This document shows positions 1 through 6,988 of a stretch of 13,516 nucleotides of DNA, one piece after another. Below the pieces are notes generated by a model. It ran no database searches. It saw only the letters and a list, made by a program, of their open reading frames with translations, and was not told where the DNA came from. Source of the DNA: JACMNW01 sp031413495 (GTDB taxonomy: Bacteria; Pseudomonadota; Alphaproteobacteria; Rhodobacterales; Rhodobacteraceae); the NCBI GenBank assembly GCA_031413495.1, contig JANOFE010000078.1:1-13516 (forward strand), read 5' to 3'. Each line of letters begins with the position of its first letter. Within the stretch, counting starts at the first letter, position 1. Position numbers and translations under genes: made by a program.

Positions 1-462
1 GATATGAAACATGTGGCGCTGTTTGCCACCCCTGCCACTGTTGCATCACGCGCGTTTCAACGTGAACTCGCCTTTCGCGCCATTGGCGTAGATGTCGAAG
101 CGCAACCCTGCGGCGGTGTGGTCGATGCTATCGAGCAGGGCGATGAAATGCTCGCCGAAACACTGGTGCGCGCCCATGTCGAGGCGTTGAAACGTCGGAT
201 GCCGCATCCGCAGGCTGCCGTTCTGGCTTGCACGCATTACCCGCTGATGGAGTCGGTGTTTGCCGATGCCCTGGGGCAAGGCGTCAAAGTGTTCAGCCAA
301 GGCAGGCTTGTCGCCGACAGCCTTGCAGACTATTTGCAGCGCCGCCCCGAAATGCTGGGCTCTGGTACTCTGTCCAAATTCCTGACAACTGGTGATCCTG
401 CCGCCGTCTCAAACCGTGCCACGCAGTTTTTGCGACGCAAGATCGTGTTTGAAGCTGCCTGA
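1..462 (+). CDS. murI: Glutamate racemase, C-terminal part (5' end outside window)
   Basis: MurI interconverts L- and D-glutamate in the cytoplasm, supplying D-Glu for peptidoglycan. The reading frame is open from the first base, and the protein here is about 150 residues against roughly 270 for the family. It therefore lacks the N-terminal half with the first catalytic Cys, and the ATG at position 4 is almost certainly internal. Visible family motifs are LFATPATV near the start and ACTHYPL, whose Cys (codon at 229-231) is the second catalytic acid/base cysteine. The ending RATQFLRRK also fits a MurI C-terminus. argC follows after 32 bp. The family call is firm; the true start cannot be seen. 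Confidence 0.9.
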   Translation, partial: DMKHVALFATPATVASRAFQRELAFRAIGVDVEAQPCGGVVDAIEQGDEMLAETLVRAHVEALKRRMPHPQAAVLACTHYPLMESVFADALGQGVKVFSQGRLVADSLADYLQRRPEMLGSGTLSKFLTTGDPAAVSNRATQFLRRKIVFEAA

Positions 463-494
463 CACACCGTATCTAAAAATCGGAACGCATTGCC

Positions 495-1523
495 ATGAAA
501 CATAAAATCGCCATCTTGGGTGCCTCGGGCTATACCGGTGCAGAACTGGTGCGCCTGATTTCAACCCATCCGATGATGCAGGTGGTTGGCCTGTCTGGCG
601 ACCGCAAGGCGGGCATGGCGATGGCCGATGTGTTCCCATTCCTGCGCCACCTTGATCTGCCGATGCTGCAAAAGATCGAAGATATGGATTTTACCAATGT
701 TGACCTAGTGTTCTGCGCGCTTCCTCATGCAACATCTCAAGCGGTTATTGCCGATTTGCCGCGCAATTTGAAGGTGGTTGATCTGTCCGCCGATTTCCGG
801 CTGCGCGACCCGGCTGAGTATCAAAAGTGGTACGGCCAACCCCACGCCGCCCCTGATCTGCAGGCCGAGGCCGTCTATGGCCTGACCGAATTTTACCGCG
901 ATGACATTCGCAAAGCCCGCCTTGTGGCTGGCACCGGCTGCAATGCGGCCACCGGCCAGTTTGCGCTGCGCCCGCTGATCGAGGCAGGGGTGATTGATCT
1001 GGATACCATCCTGATCGACCTCAAGGCAGGGGTGTCCGGTGCGGGCAGGTCGGCCAAGGAAAACCTGTTGCATGCGGAATTGTCCGAAGGCACGCAAGCC
1101 TATTCCGCAGGTGGCAAGCACCGGCACTTGGGCGAATTTGACCAAGAATTTTCCAAGGCGGCAGGCCGTCCGGTTCTGGTACAATTCACCCCGCATCTGC
1201 TGCCGATGAACCGGGGTATCCTTGCTACCATCTACGTCAAGGGTGACGCGCAAGTCATTCATAATACGCTGCTTTCACGCTACACTTCAGAACCCTTCAT
1301 CACCGTCCTGCCTTTTGGCATGCTGCCCTCCACCCGCGATGTGCGCGGGTCGAATTTCTGCCATCTTGGGGTCATTGGCGACCGCATTCCGGGCCGCACG
1401 ATCATTGTGTCGGTGATCGACAACCTCACAAAAGGGTCATCGGGCCAAGCGTTGCAAAACGCCAATCTGATGTTAGGTCTGGATGAAACCATGGGCCTGA
1501 CGCTGGCCCCGATGTTCCCGTGA
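495..1523 (+). CDS. argC: N-acetyl-gamma-glutamyl-phosphate reductase
   Basis: ArgC reduces N-acetylglutamyl-5-phosphate with NADPH to the semialdehyde, the third step of arginine synthesis, in the cytoplasm. The 342-residue length fits the long ArgC type. Residues 9-15 (GASGYTG) form the NADP-binding turn. DLVFCALPH (70-78) and VVDLSADFRL (94-103) are family signatures. The catalytic Cys is Cys149, and AGVSGAGR (178-185), the KHRH stretch (208-211) and TPHLLPMNRG (232-241) line the active site. The Cys lies in GTGCNAATG rather than the textbook NPGCYPT, so the surrounding loop is divergent while the Cys is kept. It lies 32 bp after murI and 7 bp before ccmE, suggesting co-transcription. Confidence 0.96.
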   Translation: MKHKIAILGASGYTGAELVRLISTHPMMQVVGLSGDRKAGMAMADVFPFLRHLDLPMLQKIEDMDFTNVDLVFCALPHATSQAVIADLPRNLKVVDLSADFRLRDPAEYQKWYGQPHAAPDLQAEAVYGLTEFYRDDIRKARLVAGTGCNAATGQFALRPLIEAGVIDLDTILIDLKAGVSGAGRSAKENLLHAELSEGTQAYSAGGKHRHLGEFDQEFSKAAGRPVLVQFTPHLLPMNRGILATIYVKGDAQVIHNTLLSRYTSEPFITVLPFGMLPSTRDVRGSNFCHLGVIGDRIPGRTIIVSVIDNLTKGSSGQALQNANLMLGLDETMGLTLAPMFP

Positions 1524-1530
1524 GACAACC

Positions 1531-1977
1531 ATGATTGGCCTAAAGAAAAAACGCCGTATCCAGATCATCGTGCTGGCTTTTGTGGCGCTTGCCGGATCGA
1601 CGGCCCTGATTGGCTATGCCATGCAGGATGGCATCAATTTCTTTCGCTCTCCCAGTCAGATAGCCGCCGATCCTCCTACCCCGACTGAAGTGTTCCGCAT
1701 CGGTGGGTTGGTCGAAGCGGGCAGCCTGAAGCGCGGGAACGGTGAAACCGTGACCTTCGCCGTCACCGATGGTGGGGCCACAACGCCGGTCTCTTTCACC
1801 GGCATCTTGCCCGACCTTTTCGGCGAGGGTCAGGGCATGGTGGGCACCGGCAGTCTGGTTGCAGGCACCTTCCAGGCCACCGAGATATTGGCCAAGCATG
1901 ACGAATCTTACATGCCAAAAGAGGTGATAGATGCCCTGAAAGAACAGGGCGTCTACCGGGAACCGAACGGCTCGTAA
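1531..1977 (+). CDS. ccmE: Cytochrome c maturation haem chaperone CcmE
   Basis: CcmE binds haem covalently in the periplasm and hands it to CcmF/CcmH for attachment to apocytochrome c. The 148-residue protein has a basic N-terminus (KKKRR) and one membrane anchor at about 9-30. A periplasmic beta-barrel follows (FRIGGLVEAGSL at 55-66, then the GILPDLFGEGQG region). The haem-binding motif HDESYMP holds His123, which forms the covalent haem bond, and Tyr127, the axial ligand. It begins 7 bp after argC. No other ccm gene is in the window: downstream is the lysis cassette rather than ccmF, so the rest of System I must be encoded elsewhere. Motif and length make the call firm. Confidence 0.96.
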   Translation: MIGLKKKRRIQIIVLAFVALAGSTALIGYAMQDGINFFRSPSQIAADPPTPTEVFRIGGLVEAGSLKRGNGETVTFAVTDGGATTPVSFTGILPDLFGEGQGMVGTGSLVAGTFQATEILAKHDESYMPKEVIDALKEQGVYREPNGS

Positions 1978-2017
1978 CAGCAACCTTAACCAAATTCACC
2001 TGATCTTGCCCGTCGAT

Positions 2018-2047
2018 GGGGGCACGCCCCTGACAGAGGGGCAGCAG
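2018..2047 (+). promoter_or_regulatory. Endolysin leader: RBS with possible switchable hairpin
   Basis: The Shine-Dalgarno-like run GAGGGG (2036-2041) lies 6 bases before the ATG at 2048 and supports that start over the in-frame TTG at 2006. GGGGC (2038-2042) is the exact complement of GCCCC (2026-2030), with a 7-base loop, so the ribosome site could be hidden in a hairpin. A preceding GGGG (2018-2021) can pair with the same CCCC and would free the site. The base pairing is seen directly; any regulatory role is inference, and short GC stems are common at this base composition. Confidence 0.35.
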
Positions 2048-2659
2048 ATGAAATCCGTCAAAGACATCGCACAAGACATCGTCGCCCGCGAAGGCGGTTA
2101 TGTGAATGACCCCGATGATCCGGGCGGGGCCACCAATCACGGCGTCACCATCCACACCCTGCGCCGCCTTGGCCTTGATCTGACAGGCGATGGACGGGTG
2201 ACCACCGCAGATGTAAAGGTCCTGACCCGCGCCCAAGCCGTGGATGTGTTCATCGAACATTACCACAAACGCCCCGGCCTTGCCGCGTTGCCCGAGGCCC
2301 TGCAACCATCGGTGTTTGATATGTATGTCAACGCCGGGGCCAATGCGGTGAAGGTTTTGCAACGCCTTCTCACCGACATGGGCTTTCCCTGTGATGCCGA
2401 CGGCGCTATCGGCCCGGCCACCATCCGCGCCGCCCAAATGGCGCAAGATGCCGCCCCATCGCACCTTGCCGATGCCTATGCCATTGCGCGGCGCAACTAC
2501 TACTACGGCCTCGCCGATGCCCGCCCCGCCAGCCGTAAATACGCCCGCAGGCGCGACGGCGGCAAAGCTGGCTGGATCATCCGGGCTGAGGAATTCATGT
2601 CCCCGAAATACCACCTGACAGACGCCCAGCACCGCGCACGGGTGGCCGCATGGGGTTAA
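2048..2659 (+). CDS. GH108-type endolysin (GTA release lysozyme-like protein)
   Basis: This is a peptidoglycan-cleaving endolysin of 203 residues from the chosen ATG. Residues 3-95 match glycoside hydrolase family 108: REGGYVNDPDDPGGATN holds the catalytic Glu (Glu15), followed by HGVT and, later, FDMYVNAG. Residues about 98-190 resemble the peptidoglycan-binding domain that follows GH108 (VKVLQRLL, DGAIGPATI, RRNYYY). An insert at 44-55 (DLTGDGRVTTAD) looks like an EF-hand/dockerin calcium loop. No signal peptide is visible, so export would depend on the holin encoded next, which it overlaps by 10 bp. In Rhodobacter capsulatus such an endolysin/holin pair outside the main cluster releases gene transfer agent particles. 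Assignment to GTA rather than a prophage is inferred from the holin type and the lack of other phage genes. Confidence 0.88.
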   Translation: MKSVKDIAQDIVAREGGYVNDPDDPGGATNHGVTIHTLRRLGLDLTGDGRVTTADVKVLTRAQAVDVFIEHYHKRPGLAALPEALQPSVFDMYVNAGANAVKVLQRLLTDMGFPCDADGAIGPATIRAAQMAQDAAPSHLADAYAIARRNYYYGLADARPASRKYARRRDGGKAGWIIRAEEFMSPKYHLTDAQHRARVAAWG

Positions 2660-3126
2660 TCGGACGCGCCATTGGTGGCCCCGCCGCAGTATCCGCCCTT
2701 GGTGACGCCGCCAAAGGGCTGGCCGAAGTGTTCACCCCGTCAGCCACCCGCCGGATGGAGCTTTCCGCCGAGGCGCAAATGGCAGCACTTCGCCAGCTTG
2801 GCGAAGAATACGGCCTGCCCAGCACCGGCTGGTTTGACCGGATGGTGAACGGCCTCAACCGTCTGCCACGCCCCTTGCTGGCGTTTGGCACCATCGGCCT
2901 GTTCATCTACGCCATGGTGGACCCCGCCCGCTTCGCCACCCGCATGGTTGGCCTGAACGCCGTCCCAGAACCCTTGTGGTGGCTTCTGGGGGCCGTCGTG
3001 GCGTTCTACTTTGGGGCAAGAGAATCCTATTACTTCCGGGGCCGCACCATCAGTCCGCCCGCCGCTACACCCCGCACCCCCGATGAAAACCCCGCAATTG
3101 ACGCGTGGCGCACTGAACAGCCCTGA
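2650..3126 (+). CDS. GTA-type 3TM holin
   Basis: This 158-residue membrane protein matches the alphaproteobacterial family 'holin of 3TMs, for gene-transfer release'. It would permeabilise the inner membrane so the preceding endolysin reaches the murein. The N-terminus (GLIGRAIGGPAAVSALGDAA) is a glycine/alanine-rich helix. A charged segment (SATRRMELSAEAQMAALRQLGEEYG) follows, then two clear membrane spans at about 74-92 and 107-124 (WWLLGAVVAFYFGARES). The C-terminus is a proline-rich, charged tail. The third span is not obvious and could be the N-terminal helix. Its ATG lies inside the endolysin gene, 10 bp before that gene's end, with only a weak RBS (GGGTGG), which suggests translational coupling. 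The family call is good; GTA release is inferred from known systems. Confidence 0.85.
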   Translation: MGLIGRAIGGPAAVSALGDAAKGLAEVFTPSATRRMELSAEAQMAALRQLGEEYGLPSTGWFDRMVNGLNRLPRPLLAFGTIGLFIYAMVDPARFATRMVGLNAVPEPLWWLLGAVVAFYFGARESYYFRGRTISPPAATPRTPDENPAIDAWRTEQP

Positions 3127-3145
3127 TAAACCGCCCGATCCTTGA

Positions 3146-3187
3146 CCTGTCTCGCGCCCTCTGGCATTGCCAAGGGCTTGAGACAGG
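3146..3187 (+). repeat. Long inverted repeat between holin and argS
   Basis: CCTGTCTC (3146-3153) is the perfect complement of GAGACAGG (3180-3187). Inside it GCCCT (3156-3160) pairs with AGGGC (3173-3177), and TGGC (3162-3165) pairs with GCCA (3169-3172) around a 3-base loop ATT. The only interruptions are a 2x2 internal loop and one bulged C, giving a 42-nt hairpin. No T-run follows, so it is not a classical intrinsic terminator in the plus direction. It ends 10 bases before the argS ATG. It may stabilise the 3' end of the lysis mRNA, attenuate read-through, or act on argS translation; which of these applies is unknown. Confidence 0.6.
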
Positions 3188-3197
3188 ATTTGACCCT

Positions 3198-4943
3198 ATG
3201 AACCTATTCGCCGATATTCGCGTGTCCGTAACCACTGCCGTCGCCAGCCTGCAGGCGCAGGGCACGTTGCCTGCGGGCCTTGATCTGGCCGCCATCACGG
3301 TCGAGCCGCCGCGGGACGCGTCACATGGTGATATGGCCACCAATGCGGCGATGGTACTGGCCAAACCGGCAGGCATGGCCCCACGCCAAGTTGCAGATGC
3401 CATCGCCAGCGAATTGGCAAAAGACCCGCGCATCACTGGGGTTGATGTCGCTGGCCCCGGTTTCCTGAACCTGCGCCTTGCCGCCTCTGTCTGGCAGGGC
3501 CTTGTGAAAACCGTTCTGCAAACCGGCCCCGATTTCGGCAAATCCACCTTGGGGCAGGGCCTGCGCGTCAACGTCGAATTCGTCTCCGCCAACCCCACCG
3601 GGCCAATGCATGTGGGCCATGTGCGCGGTGCCGTGTTTGGCGATGCCCTTGCCCGCCTGCTGTCCTTCGCAGGCTATGATGTCACCCGCGAATATTACAT
3701 CAACGACGCTGGCGCGCAGGTCGATGTACTGGCCCGGTCCGCCTATGAACGTTACCGCGAAGCCAACGGGCTGGAGCCAGAGATTCGCGAAGGCCTGTAC
3801 CCCGGCGATTACCTGATCCCAGTGGGCGAGGCGCTGAAAGCGCAGTTCGGCACCAGTTTGCTGGACAAGGGCGAGCAGTATTGGCTTGCTGAAATCCGCG
3901 AAATCGCAACCGACTTGATGATGCAAATGATCCGCGAAGATCTGGCGCTGCTTGGCGTGCAGATGGACGTCTATTCCTCCGAAAAAGCCATCTACGGCAC
4001 GGGCCGGATCGAGGCAGCAATCGACGTTCTGCGCAAGATGGATTTGATTTATGACGGCTTTCTTGAACAACCGAAAGGCAAGACGCTGGACGATTGGGAA
4101 CCGCGCGAACAAATGCTGTTCCGGTCCACCGCTTACGGGGATGATGTGGATCGCCCGGTGAAAAAGTCTGATGGATCATGGACCTATTTCGCCCCCGACA
4201 TCGCCTATCATTATGACAAAGTCACCCGCGGCTTTGATCAGCTGATCGACATCTTGGGTGCCGATCACGGCGGCTATGTCAAACGCATGAAGGCGGCCGT
4301 TGCAGCGCTTTCCGGTGAACGTGTTCCGTTAGATATCAAGCTTATCCAGTTGGTAAAGCTTTACAAAAACGGCGAGCCGTTCAAGATGAGCAAACGCGCC
4401 GGCACCTTCGTAACCCTGCGCGACGTGGTCGAACAGGTGGGGTCAGATGTGACACGTTTTGTCATGCTGTCGCGCAAGAACGACATGACATTGGACTTTG
4501 ATTTCGACAAGGTGATGGAACAATCCAAGGACAATCCGGTGTTCTACGTCCAATATGCCAATGCCCGCGTAAACTCGGTCATGCGCAAGGCGGTTGAGGC
4601 CGGAATTGATGTAAGCGATGCCGCAATTGCCGCCGCCGACCTTGCCAATCTGTCGCATCCCGCCGAACTTGGTCTTGCCCAAAAGATCGCCGAATGGCCG
4701 CGTCTGGTGGACATAGCCGCGCGCAGCAACGAGCCACATCGGGTGGCGTTTTATCTCTATGAATTGGCGTCAGATTTCCATGGCTTGTGGAACAAGGGCA
4801 ATGACGACACCACCCTTCGTTTCGTGCAAGACGGGGATGCTGCCACGACACAAGCAAAAATTGCACTCGCAAAGGCCGTGGGCGTTGTGATTTCTGCAGG
4901 TTTAGGTATCTTAGGCGTAACGCCGGTTGAAGAAATGCGCTGA
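3198..4943 (+). CDS. argS: Arginyl-tRNA synthetase
   Basis: ArgS charges tRNA-Arg with arginine (class I synthetase, cytoplasmic). The 581-residue length fits the family. The N-terminal additional domain that contacts the tRNA D-loop covers about residues 1-110. VEFVSANPTGPMHVGHVRGA contains the HIGH-type signature HVGH at 138-141. GADHGGYVKRMKAA is a conserved ArgS block. KMSKR at 396-400 is the KMSKS equivalent, followed by AGTFVTLRDV. The C-terminal helical anticodon-binding domain shows FYVQYANARVNSVMRKA and ends in the usual LGILGVTPVEEM. It follows the lysis cassette after 71 bp, separated by a strong inverted repeat, so it may be transcribed from upstream or from its own weak promoter. 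Nothing looks broken. Confidence 0.98.
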   Translation: MNLFADIRVSVTTAVASLQAQGTLPAGLDLAAITVEPPRDASHGDMATNAAMVLAKPAGMAPRQVADAIASELAKDPRITGVDVAGPGFLNLRLAASVWQGLVKTVLQTGPDFGKSTLGQGLRVNVEFVSANPTGPMHVGHVRGAVFGDALARLLSFAGYDVTREYYINDAGAQVDVLARSAYERYREANGLEPEIREGLYPGDYLIPVGEALKAQFGTSLLDKGEQYWLAEIREIATDLMMQMIREDLALLGVQMDVYSSEKAIYGTGRIEAAIDVLRKMDLIYDGFLEQPKGKTLDDWEPREQMLFRSTAYGDDVDRPVKKSDGSWTYFAPDIAYHYDKVTRGFDQLIDILGADHGGYVKRMKAAVAALSGERVPLDIKLIQLVKLYKNGEPFKMSKRAGTFVTLRDVVEQVGSDVTRFVMLSRKNDMTLDFDFDKVMEQSKDNPVFYVQYANARVNSVMRKAVEAGIDVSDAAIAAADLANLSHPAELGLAQKIAEWPRLVDIAARSNEPHRVAFYLYELASDFHGLWNKGNDDTTLRFVQDGDAATTQAKIALAKAVGVVISAGLGILGVTPVEEMR

Positions 4944-5015
4944 CCCGCACCAACCGCCCGGCCAAACCAGAAAAACGCGTAGCGGGTTCAACCGCATGGC
5001 GATACGAGGCAAAGC

Positions 5016-5969
5016 ATGGCGGACATGAATTTCGAACGATTCAAGGGCAACCAGCGCACATCTGACGATGGCGGTGAGGCGCGGTTGCAAAGCCTGATCA
5101 ACCTGTCCGGGGCGGCGGTGTCGGTCGCGCTGGTGATCGGTTTGGCGGTCTGGGGCTATCAACTGGCCGTGCGGGATGTGTCCGGTATCCCCGTTGTTTT
5201 GGCGCTTGAGGGTCCGATGCGCATCGCACCGAACAATCCCGGTGGCACGGTCGCCGACAATCAGGGCCTTGCGGTTAACACCATCGCCGCCGAAGGCATC
5301 GCTGCCGCCCCTGCGGAACGTCTGGTGTTGGCTCCGCGCCCGGTTGAATTGTCACTGGATGACGCGCCGGGCCTGTCATCGCTTTCTGCAGCTGCCCCCG
5401 ATGATCAGCTTGACGATATTCTTGTCGATGCGGCCACCACGCCTGCCGCAGCCGCCGCGTCCGATGCGGTGGACCAAACAGCCATTGATCAGGCCCTTGC
5501 CGCGGCCCTGTCTGAGGGCGGCGAAATACCCGTTGATCCGGCACCGCCCGCAGATGATGTCGCAGCCACCGACGCTGGCGGCAACGTTGTCCGGTCCCCT
5601 CGTCCCCTCGCGCGCCCGCCAACCCTGTCCAGTGTGCCCCGGGCACCCGCCGAAGTGGCGGATGTGCAAGATGTCGTCTCGGTAGCCTCACCCGAAATGC
5701 TGCCCGAAGAGGTGCAGGTTGGCACCCGCCTGGTGCAGCTTGGCGCTTTCGACAGCGCCGATGGCGCCCGCGCCGAATGGACGCGGCTGCAGGGGCGCTT
5801 TGGCGATCTGATGGCAGGCAAGGCCATTATCGTGCAACCTGCGGAAAGCGGCGGTCAAACCTTTTTCCGCCTGCGCGCCTTTGGCTTTTCCGATGAAGAT
5901 GACGCGCGCCGCTTCTGCTCGGCCCTGTTGTCCGAAGACACCGCCTGCATCCCGGTCGCCCATAGATGA
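5016..5969 (+). CDS. SPOR-domain inner-membrane protein
   Basis: This 317-residue protein probably binds denuded septal peptidoglycan. Residues 1-30 are cytoplasmic and charged. One membrane segment lies at about 31-51 (SGAAVSVALVIGLAVWGYQLAV). Residues about 55-235 form a long Ala/Pro/Asp-rich, low-complexity periplasmic linker. The C-terminal 235-315 stretch has the SPOR fold pattern: TRLVQLGAFDSADGARAEW, then FRLRAFGFSDEDDARRFCSALL and a final ACIPV. SPOR domains recognise glycan strands lacking stem peptides, as left by amidases at the division site. The gene starts 72 bp after argS and its stop overlaps the nagZ start by 4 bp (ATGA), linking glycan binding to murein recycling. The domain call is firm; the cellular role is inferred. 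Confidence 0.88.
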   Translation: MADMNFERFKGNQRTSDDGGEARLQSLINLSGAAVSVALVIGLAVWGYQLAVRDVSGIPVVLALEGPMRIAPNNPGGTVADNQGLAVNTIAAEGIAAAPAERLVLAPRPVELSLDDAPGLSSLSAAAPDDQLDDILVDAATTPAAAAASDAVDQTAIDQALAAALSEGGEIPVDPAPPADDVAATDAGGNVVRSPRPLARPPTLSSVPRAPAEVADVQDVVSVASPEMLPEEVQVGTRLVQLGAFDSADGARAEWTRLQGRFGDLMAGKAIIVQPAESGGQTFFRLRAFGFSDEDDARRFCSALLSEDTACIPVAHR

Positions 5970-6988
5970 CGCTCAACGGCACCACGGCCGCGATTTTTGG
6001 CTGTATCGGGCCACGCCTTCTGCCTGACGAGCGCGCGTTTTTTCGCGATGCAGATCCTTACGGCTTCATCGTCTTTGCCCGCAATGTGCAAAGCCCGGAT
6101 CAACTTTACCGCCTGACGTCTGATCTGCGCGCAAGTGTGGGGCGCGATGCGCCCGTGCTGGTCGATCAGGAAGGTGGCCGTGTGCAACGCCTGCGCGCAC
6201 CCCATTGGCGCGAATGGACGCCGCCGTTGGACGCCATCGCCGCTGCCCCCGATCTGGCCACCGCCTGCCGCATCATGGCCCTGCGCGCCTCGGTAATCGC
6301 GTCCGAGCTGCGCGCCGTTGGCATAGACGCCAACTGCGCTCCTGTCGCTGATATCGCCACTGATGCCACGCACCCCTTCCTGCGCAACCGCTGCTACGGC
6401 ACCGATACCACCGCTGTCACCGCCATTGCCCGCGCCGTGGCCGACGCCACTCTTGCGGCGGGTGTTTTGCCTGTCCTCAAACACATGCCCGGCCATGGCC
6501 GCGCGTCGGGTGACACCCATCACGATCTGCCAACGGTCACCACCGATGCGGCCACATTGCGTGCGACCGATTTTGCGCCTTTCCGGGCGCTCGCTGATCT
6601 GCCGATGGCGATGACCGCGCATATCGTGTTCGACGCCTTTGATGCTGAAAATCCCGCCACCCAATCCTCGCGCATGATAGATGTGATCCGCAGTGACATC
6701 GGCTTTGGCGGCCTTCTGATGACCGATGATCTGAACATGCAGGCGCTGTCTGGCACTCTGGCTGACCGAACCAGCCGCTCCATGACCGCAGGCTGCGATC
6801 TGGCCCTGCATTGCAACGGCGCATTGCCGGAAATGCAATCGGTCGCCGCCGCCGCAGGGCCAATGCGCCCAGATACCGCAGCGCGCGCTGCAACTGCCTT
6901 GGCTTTTCGTGCAAGCCCAGAACCGCAGGACACCGCAGCCCTGCTCGCGGAACTTGCAACGCTTGCCCAAGGCCGGCTCCATGCCTGA
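5966..6988 (+). CDS. nagZ: Beta-N-acetylhexosaminidase (GH3, NagZ)
   Basis: NagZ removes N-acetylglucosamine from GlcNAc-anhydroMurNAc-peptides in the cytoplasm during peptidoglycan recycling. The 340-residue protein has no signal peptide and is a single GH3 TIM barrel. Visible motifs are VLVDQEGGRVQRL (64-76), the loop KHMPGHGRASGDTHHD (172-187) carrying the NagZ Asp183/His185 acid-base dyad, and LMTDDLNM (251-258) with the probable nucleophile Asp254. MTAHIVF (216-222) is also typical. It overlaps the SPOR gene by 4 bp and scpA by 8 bp, so it sits in a translationally coupled run. In some bacteria NagZ products influence beta-lactamase induction; no ampR or ampC is nearby. Confidence 0.95.
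   Translation: MTLNGTTAAIFGCIGPRLLPDERAFFRDADPYGFIVFARNVQSPDQLYRLTSDLRASVGRDAPVLVDQEGGRVQRLRAPHWREWTPPLDAIAAAPDLATACRIMALRASVIASELRAVGIDANCAPVADIATDATHPFLRNRCYGTDTTAVTAIARAVADATLAAGVLPVLKHMPGHGRASGDTHHDLPTVTTDAATLRATDFAPFRALADLPMAMTAHIVFDAFDAENPATQSSRMIDVIRSDIGFGGLLMTDDLNMQALSGTLADRTSRSMTAGCDLALHCNGALPEMQSVAAAAGPMRPDTAARAATALAFRASPEPQDTAALLAELATLAQGRLHA

Noticed and set aside
1796..2632. A 278-codon minus-strand frame opposite ccmE and the endolysin
   Set aside because: It is a Gly/His/Val-rich shadow of two real genes, with no domain of its own.
3142..3170. TTGACC as a -35 box for an argS promoter
   Set aside because: The hexamer at 17-bp spacing is CATTGC, a poor -10, and the stretch lies in the inverted repeat.
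4995..5027. A 10-codon open frame overlapping the start of the SPOR gene
   Set aside because: It could be a leader peptide, but it has no repeated codon pattern or attenuator hairpin, and chance ATGs are common.
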